Shown here piece after piece: positions 58,919 through 64,000 of a stretch of 64,000 nt of DNA. Source of the DNA: Paenibacillus methanolicus (GTDB lineage: Bacteria; Bacillota; Bacilli; Paenibacillales; Paenibacillaceae); the NCBI RefSeq assembly GCF_008124765.1, contig NZ_VNHS01000014.1, forward strand, positions 45,731 to 109,730, written 5' to 3'. Every line of letters starts with the position of its first letter. Within the stretch, counting starts at the first letter, position 1. The notes beneath the pieces are model-generated. The model made no database searches. It was not told the DNA's origin and worked only from the letters and a program-made list of their open reading frames with translations. The position numbers and the translations under genes were made by a program.

Positions 58919-61069
58919 ATGAGCATGGAAGCGAGCGAGCAATACGATTTGGATATCGACAACAGGATGGCGGGCAGCAAGAGCGCGACCATCAAGCGGT
59001 TGTTTAAATACGCGCTCAAGGGCCGGACGCAGCTGATCGTCGCGCTGCTGATGCTGCTGGTCTCCGTCGGCACGGAGCTGGCGGGGCCGCTGGTCGCCAA
59101 GCAGCTGATCGACGTCCACATTTCGGGCATCGAGAAGCCGTGGTACGCCACGCAGGCCGATGACCGGTATACGGTCGAATACGGAGGCCTCGCGTACAAA
59201 CGCGGGGACCACGTCGAGGAGGGCGAGGCGCGCGGGCAAGAAGCGCGCATTTTCCAAGTAGGGAGCGGTTATTACTTTATTCCGTCGGCCGTCGCGTTCG
59301 ACGGCCGACGCGAGCTGCTGGCGGACGGTCGGGTGCAAATCGCGCGAGGCCAAGAGACGGCGGCTTACGAGGCGCAGCGGCTGAGCAAAGCGGAGCTGTA
59401 CCAGTTCTTCAAGCCGGAGCTGGCCGGGCTGATCAAGCTGTGTTGGTACTATTTCGCGCTGATTCTGCTCTCGGCGGTGTTCGCGTACGGACAGCGGTAC
59501 TTCCTGCAGGCGTCCTCGAACCGGATTATCCGGACGATGCGCCGGGACGTCTTCGGCCACATTAACAAGCTGCCGGTCAAGTATTTCGACAATCTGCCGG
59601 CAGGCAAAATCGTATCGCGGATCACGAACGACACGGAATCGATCCGCGAGCTGTACGTCACCGTGCTGGCGAACTTCTTCACCGGGACGATCTACATGCT
59701 CGGCATCTTCGCGGCGCTGTTCGTGCTTGACGTGAAGCTGGCGACGATCTGTCTCTTCATCGTGCCGCTCCTCGTCATCTGGGTCATCTTCTACGGCAAG
59801 GTCGCGCAGAAGTATAACCGGATCATCCGCTCCACGCTGAGCGAGATCAACGGCCGGATCAACGAATCGATCCAAGGCATGGGCATTATCCGCGCGTTCC
59901 GCAAAGAGAAGAAGATGGAGCAGGAGTTCGAGGCGTTCAACGAGGAGAACCTTCGCTACAAGCAGAAGATGCTGAGCCTCAACTCGCTCACGGGCCATAA
60001 CCTGGTCAACGTTATTCGTAACGCGGCTTACGTGGCGCTCATCTGGTATTTCGCCGGCGGGACGCTGACGACGCCGGGCGGCTTCGTAACGCTGGGCGTG
60101 CTGTACGCGTTCGTCGATTACTTGAACCGGTTGTTCCAGCCGATCGTCAACATCGTCAACCAGCTGCCGAACCTCGAGACGGCGCTCGTCTCCGCGGAGC
60201 GGGTGTTCGTCCTGCTGGACGAGGAAGGCGTCGACGTCGCCGACGAGCGCATGCCGCGCTACAAAGGCAACGTGAAGTTCGAGAACGTCACTTTCGCCTA
60301 CAAGGAAGGCGAGAACGTCCTGAAGAACATCGAGTTCGAGGCGAAGCAGGGCCAGACGGTCGCGCTGATCGGCCATACGGGTTCGGGCAAAAGTTCGATC
60401 ATCAACCTGCTCTTCCGCTTCTACGACGTCGACCAGGGACGCATTACGATCGACGGCACGGACATTCGGGAGATGCCGAAGCAGACGATGCGCGAGCATA
60501 TGGGCATCGTGCTGCAGGATCCGTTCCTGTTCACCGGCACGATCGCGTCCAACGTCTCGATGAACGACCCGCGCATTACGCGGGAGCGGATCGAGCAGGC
60601 GCTGAAGGATGTCGGCAGCGAGCAGGTGCTGAAGAACTTGCCGGGCGGCATCGACGAGCCGGTCATCGAGAAGGGCACGACGCTCTCGGCCGGCCAGCGG
60701 CAGCTGATCTCCTTCGCCCGGGCGCTCGCGTACGATCCGGCGATTCTGATCCTCGACGAAGCGACGTCCAACATCGATACGGAGACCGAAGCGCTGATCC
60801 AGAGCGCGCTGGAGGTCGTCAAGAAGGGCCGTACGACATTCGTCATCGCGCACCGCTTGTCGACGATCAAGAACGCGGACCAGATTCTGGTGCTCGACCG
60901 CGGCGAGATCGTCGAGCGCGGCAACCACGAGACGCTGATGGCGCGCGGCGGCAAGTACTATCAGATGTACCAGCTGCAGCAGGGCGAGTCTGCTCCCGCG
61001 CAGGAGAAGCCATCCGAAGCCGGACGGCAGCAGGCGCCGCGCGCGGGCCAGAGCGTCTACTCGGTCTAA
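58919..61069 (+). CDS. bmrD: BmrD-like subunit of a heterodimeric multidrug ABC exporter
   Basis: The 716-residue half-transporter has an extracytoplasmic insertion of about 100 residues between the first and second membrane segments (EKPWYATQADDRYTVEYGGL...), the extra domain known from BmrD. The ATPase domain has Walker A GHTGSGKSS, signature LSAGQRQL (one substitution from LSGGQ) and an intact Walker B ILILDEATSNID with catalytic Glu. It pairs with the BmrC-like partner, whose Walker B is degenerate; the complementary defects match the one-active-site design. It begins 18 bases after the partner gene. A terminator follows at 61106. Confidence 0.88.
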   Translation: MSMEASEQYDLDIDNRMAGSKSATIKRLFKYALKGRTQLIVALLMLLVSVGTELAGPLVAKQLIDVHISGIEKPWYATQADDRYTVEYGGLAYKRGDHVEEGEARGQEARIFQVGSGYYFIPSAVAFDGRRELLADGRVQIARGQETAAYEAQRLSKAELYQFFKPELAGLIKLCWYYFALILLSAVFAYGQRYFLQASSNRIIRTMRRDVFGHINKLPVKYFDNLPAGKIVSRITNDTESIRELYVTVLANFFTGTIYMLGIFAALFVLDVKLATICLFIVPLLVIWVIFYGKVAQKYNRIIRSTLSEINGRINESIQGMGIIRAFRKEKKMEQEFEAFNEENLRYKQKMLSLNSLTGHNLVNVIRNAAYVALIWYFAGGTLTTPGGFVTLGVLYAFVDYLNRLFQPIVNIVNQLPNLETALVSAERVFVLLDEEGVDVADERMPRYKGNVKFENVTFAYKEGENVLKNIEFEAKQGQTVALIGHTGSGKSSIINLLFRFYDVDQGRITIDGTDIREMPKQTMREHMGIVLQDPFLFTGTIASNVSMNDPRITRERIEQALKDVGSEQVLKNLPGGIDEPVIEKGTTLSAGQRQLISFARALAYDPAILILDEATSNIDTETEALIQSALEVVKKGRTTFVIAHRLSTIKNADQILVLDRGEIVERGNHETLMARGGKYYQMYQLQQGESAPAQEKPSEAGRQQAPRAGQSVYSV

Positions 61070-61105
61070 ACAGCGAACAGCATCACGACAACATCACATA
61101 CGCCA

Positions 61106-61157
61106 AGAGCCGGACAGAATCAAGTGAAGCTTCGATTCCGTCCGGCTCTATTGTTTT
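61106..61157 (+). terminator. Terminator of the exporter operon
   Basis: AGAGCCGGAC (61106-61115) pairs with GTCCGGCTCT (61140-61149), inner GAATC/GATTC, followed by ATTGTTTT. Confidence 0.85.
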
Positions 61158-61194
61158 ATTCGCTCCAGCCGTCGACTGCCGCTCAGACGGCCGT

Positions 61195-61836
61195 CTAATC
61201 TTTGCGCGCGCGCTTGCTGGCGTACATATTCGCGTCGGCGACCTTCATCAAGTCGTACAGGTCGCCGCCGTCGCGCGGATAGAGCGCCGATCCGATGGAT
61301 ACCTGGATGCGGACGCCCATTTGCTTCGAGACTTCCGTCAGCTGGTTTTCCAGCCGCGCCAATATCGCTTGAAGACCTTGGTCGTCTTTATGGTGGCCGA
61401 CGACGACGAATTCATCGCCGCCCCAGCGGGCGACGAGGTCGCTGCCGCGCGTGGAGGCGACGAGCACTTCGCCGATCGCCGCGAGCACCCGGTCCCCTTT
61501 GGCGTGGCCGTCGCGATCGTTGATCTCCTTGAAATTATCGCAGTCGATGACGAGCAGGAACAAGCTGGTGTTCATGCGGGATGCGAGCGATTTCGCTTTT
61601 TCGAACGCCTTGATCAGGAAACGGCGATTATATAAGTTCGTGAGCACGTCTTTATCGGAGTAGTATACCGCGCGGTCGTATTGCAAGCCTGCGAGAAGGG
61701 CAAGCACGCAGAACAAAGGATAGCCGAGCAGGTCCAGGATGTCGACCGAGCCGTCGCGGAAGTAATAATAAACCATATATAGCGTATGCACCGATAACAC
61801 CGTGCTTAACGCGATAATTCGTCCTGTATATTTCAT
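61195..61836 (-). CDS. GGDEF-domain diguanylate cyclase, membrane-bound
   Basis: The 213-residue protein has two membrane segments (about 7-25 and 32-52) and a GGDEF domain with the catalytic motif exactly GGDEF (139-143). An RxxD inhibitory site (R130-G-S-D133) lies five residues upstream. It should make c-di-GMP from two GTP with product inhibition. There is no separate sensing domain. A TATAAT on the minus strand (61873-61878) lies upstream of the start. It is divergent from the MFS gene. Confidence 0.9.
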   Translation of the reverse strand: MKYTGRIIALSTVLSVHTLYMVYYYFRDGSVDILDLLGYPLFCVLALLAGLQYDRAVYYSDKDVLTNLYNRRFLIKAFEKAKSLASRMNTSLFLLVIDCDNFKEINDRDGHAKGDRVLAAIGEVLVASTRGSDLVARWGGDEFVVVGHHKDDQGLQAILARLENQLTEVSKQMGVRIQVSIGSALYPRDGGDLYDLMKVADANMYASKRARKD

Positions 61837-62060
61837 GAATGCACCTCGTGGTTGGACTGCCGGGCAGCGATCATTATACTACAAGATTACGGCGGGGAAT
61901 CGGATTTGGCGCAAAACGAAGGTTAGCAAGTGTTACCAATCGTTGTTTGCCGTTGACTGCGGGAAGAATCCAGCCTATTGCCATTCGTGGATATGAGGGG
62001 ATGTCAGGAGCAATCCTGTAATTATAGATGACGAGTTAGGAATAAGGGAGTGGAGTGAAA

Positions 62061-63542
62061 ATGGCTGTACACGAACAAAACCCAGGCGCGGAAGCGACGC
62101 TGCGGCAGCTCATCTGGCCGCTGCTCGCGGTGATCATCGGCATGATTATGGTCATCCTCGACAGCACGGTCGTCAACGTCGCGCTGCCGCGGCTGGTAGA
62201 AGATTTTAATTCTAGCGTGCCTACCCTGCAGTGGGCGGTGACCGGCTATACCTTGGCGCTCTCGGCGGTCATTCCGCTGGCGGGCTGGATGTCCGACCGG
62301 TTCGGCGCCAAGCGGATTTTCTTGACGACGATCGTCTTCTTCACGCTGGGCTCGATATTGTGCGGACTCGCGCAGTCGCCGGAGCAGCTCATTCTGTTCC
62401 GCGTCATCCAAGGACTCGGCGGCGGGATGGTCTCGCCGATCGGATTCGCGATCGTCTTCCGTCTGGCGCCGCCGGGGAAGATGGGCTCGATCATGGGCAT
62501 GCTCGGCATTCCGATGCTGCTGGCGCCGGCGCTTGGCCCGATTCTGGCCGGTTATCTCGTCGATTACGTCAGCTGGCATTGGATCTTCATGATTAACCTG
62601 CCGATCGGCATCGTCGCGTTCCTGTTCGGGATGCGGTTCCTGCCGCGCTTCGAGAGCAAGGCGGTGCCGAGCCTGGACATTCTCGGGATGATTCTGGCGC
62701 CGATCGCGTTCGCGATGCTGGCGTTCGGCGTCAGCGAGGGCGGCACGGACTGGGGTTCGGCGCGCACGCTGACCGGCCTGATCGTGGGCGGCACGGCGCT
62801 CGTGCTCTTCATCGCCGTGGAGCTGCGCAAGCGGGAGCCGCTGCTGGAACTGCGCGTCTTCGGCTCCTCCGATTTCACGCGCGGCATCATCATCGCGTGG
62901 GTCGCGCAGATCGCGCTGTTCGGCTCCATGCTGCTCGTGCCGCTTTATCTGCAGAACGTCGAGCAATTCAGCGCGCTGAAGACCGGCGTCATCCTGCTGC
63001 CGCAGGCGTTGTTCGCGGCGGTGGCCATGCCGATCGCGGGCAGATTATACGATAAGATCGGGGCGCGCCCGCTCGTCATCACCGGGCTTTGCTTGGTGAC
63101 GGCGGGGCTGTTCCTGCTCTCCAGGCTGTCAGTGGATACCGGCATTCCCTATGTCTTGACGGCGCTCGCGATGATGGGCGCGGGCATGGGCATGACGATG
63201 ATGCCGATCAATACGCACGTGCTGGCCTCGGCGCCGCGCCATCTCGTTACGCGGGTGACGCCGTTGACGACCGCGGCGCAGCAGGTCATGGTCTCCTTCG
63301 CGGTCGCCGGGCTGACCGGCTTCCTGACGTCGGAGATCAAGGACAACATCGCCAAGGGCGGCGACCCGCTTCATGCCGCCGTCGCGGCGTACGACGATAC
63401 GTTCTTCCTGGCGGCGGGCATCGCGCTCGTCGGCGCGGTGCTGGCGATCGTGCTGCGCAAGCCGAAGGCGCAGGAGCAGGCCAAGGCCGAGACCGAAGGC
63501 GGCAAGGGCGGCGCGGATGCGGCCGCGATGATGGGTCACTAA
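62061..63542 (+). CDS. DHA2-family MFS drug/solute transporter
   Basis: The 493-residue protein has about 14 membrane segments and EmrB/QacA (DHA2) features. These are MIMVILDSTVVNVALPRL in the first segment (the LDSTVVNVALP motif), WAVTGYTLALSAVIPLAGWMSDRFGAKR (MFS motif A) and GMGMTMMPINTHVL further on. It is likely a proton-driven exporter of drugs or toxic compounds. GGAGTGGAG precedes ATG 62061; GTG 62055 overlaps that site. A terminator follows at 63598. The gap upstream (61837-62060) holds no other gene. Confidence 0.92.
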   Translation: MAVHEQNPGAEATLRQLIWPLLAVIIGMIMVILDSTVVNVALPRLVEDFNSSVPTLQWAVTGYTLALSAVIPLAGWMSDRFGAKRIFLTTIVFFTLGSILCGLAQSPEQLILFRVIQGLGGGMVSPIGFAIVFRLAPPGKMGSIMGMLGIPMLLAPALGPILAGYLVDYVSWHWIFMINLPIGIVAFLFGMRFLPRFESKAVPSLDILGMILAPIAFAMLAFGVSEGGTDWGSARTLTGLIVGGTALVLFIAVELRKREPLLELRVFGSSDFTRGIIIAWVAQIALFGSMLLVPLYLQNVEQFSALKTGVILLPQALFAAVAMPIAGRLYDKIGARPLVITGLCLVTAGLFLLSRLSVDTGIPYVLTALAMMGAGMGMTMMPINTHVLASAPRHLVTRVTPLTTAAQQVMVSFAVAGLTGFLTSEIKDNIAKGGDPLHAAVAAYDDTFFLAAGIALVGAVLAIVLRKPKAQEQAKAETEGGKGGADAAAMMGH

Positions 63543-63597
63543 CGCGGCGCGCAGAGACCTGCCGGTTCACGCCGAGCGTGGTCCGCGGCAGAATGAA

Positions 63598-63642
63598 GAG
63601 AGCTTGCGAATCGCCGGAGAGGCGGGGCGCAAGCTCTCTCCT
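63598..63642 (+). terminator. Terminator of the MFS gene
   Basis: GAGAGCTTGCG (63598-63608) pairs with CGCAAGCTCTC (63628-63638), followed by TCCTTC. Confidence 0.7.
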
Positions 63643-63751
63643 TCATTATTGGCGAGTCACGCAACATACGGGAAACAATAGAAGTTGTCAACGCCGCCAT
63701 GACGTGGTATCTTATTAAAGTGACTAATTGACCAAAAATGAAATTTAGTCA

Positions 63752-64000
63752 GAAAGGCCAATTGGTTTGCGTGCCCGATCGGAGATTGGGGATGCAGCAT
63801 TTGGCGCGAAAGGCCAATTGGTTTGCGTGCCCGATCGGAGATTGGGGATGCAGCATTTGGCGCGAAAGGCCAATTGGTTTGCGTGCCCAATCGGAGATTG
63901 AGGATGCAGCATTTGGCGCGAAAGGCCAATTGGTTTGCGTGCCCGATCGGAGATTGGGGATGCAGCATTTGGCGCGAAAGGCCAATTGGTTTGCGTGCCC
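63752..64000. repeat. 56-bp tandem repeat array running off the window edge
   Basis: Units start at 63752, 63808, 63864, 63920 and 63976, each exactly 56 bp, with copies nearly identical (only the third differs visibly, at CCAATCGG and GATTGAGG). Each unit contains AAAGGCCAATTGGTTT, with the palindrome CCAATTGG, and GATCGGAGATTGGGGATGC. Because 56 is not a multiple of 3 and the open frames shift between units, it is not a repeat protein. No spacers differ between units, so it is not CRISPR. Function unknown. Confidence 0.9.

Noticed and set aside
58148..60928. 926-codon open frame on the minus strand
   Set aside because: It is antisense to the two ABC exporter genes, whose motifs are intact. 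It lacks any domain and reflects high GC at codon position 3.
63657..63985. Repeat protein encoded on the minus strand of the tandem array
   Set aside because: The unit length (56) is not divisible by 3, so each copy is read in a different frame. There is no ribosome site or domain.
63752..64000. CRISPR array
   Set aside because: The whole 56-bp unit repeats without variable spacers, and no cas genes are present.

Overview
The window looks like a stretch of a GC-rich Gram-positive chromosome of the Paenibacillaceae (Paenibacillus/Cohnella type). This is an inference from several things: strong AGGAGG-type ribosome binding sites with frequent GTG/TTG starts, a LplB/YtcP-type sugar ABC importer with a YesM/YesN-type two-component system and lipoprotein binding proteins, an S-layer-homology (SLH) surface protein, a DUF3231 protein, a BmrCD-type ABC exporter, and many small transcription units separated by intrinsic terminators. 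No rRNA, tRNA, prophage, intact insertion sequence or CRISPR array was seen.

Layout. 1-4.3 kb: end of a WYL-like regulator gene, an ABC-F ATPase, a Crp/Fnr regulator next to a redoxin, and a GNAT protein. 4.3-12.2 kb: a sugar-uptake locus (two permeases, binding lipoprotein, terminator, sensor kinase, AraC-type response regulator, second binding lipoprotein), with a tandem direct-repeat activator site before the first permease. 12.4-15.3 kb: an HSP90-family ATPase paired with a TPR-like protein. 15.4-17.3 kb: DUF1904 protein and an ArsR/SDR unit with two matching operators. 17.5-25.5 kb: a MalT-type LuxR regulator and a giant SLH-anchored protein (14 propeller repeats, 8 cadherin-like repeats). 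25.5-29.2 kb: epimerase-DUF4386 pair divergent from an AraC regulator, then a small membrane protein.

29.4-33.5 kb holds the most interesting unit: pnuC - nadR - nrtR - NADAR - PARG-like macrodomain. It joins NAD+ salvage, an ADP-ribose-responsive regulator and two candidate ADP-ribose-removing enzymes in one tight operon. It is followed by a TetR/SDR pair with a predicted leaderless, operator-embedded promoter. 35-39.2 kb: a membrane protein with a duplicated domain and a secreted GH85 endo-beta-N-acetylglucosaminidase. 39.4-46.9 kb: small genes (zinc ribbon, GNAT, DUF3888-like, HAD, TVP38, ArsR-like, lipoprotein, DUF3231, TetR), interrupted by about 0.9 kb of non-coding hairpin repeats. 47-56.6 kb: oligo-1,6-glucosidase, two small membrane proteins, an ECF sigma/membrane-protein/ABC operon resembling the sigY locus, a CPA1 antiporter and a CYTH protein.

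56.8-61.1 kb: a bmrCD-like heterodimeric multidrug ABC exporter. It is preceded by its own promoter, a 42-codon leader ORF and two consecutive terminators, which is the arrangement of bmrB-type attenuation. 61.2-63.5 kb: a GGDEF diguanylate cyclase and a DHA2 MFS transporter. The window ends inside an array of 56-bp tandem repeats.
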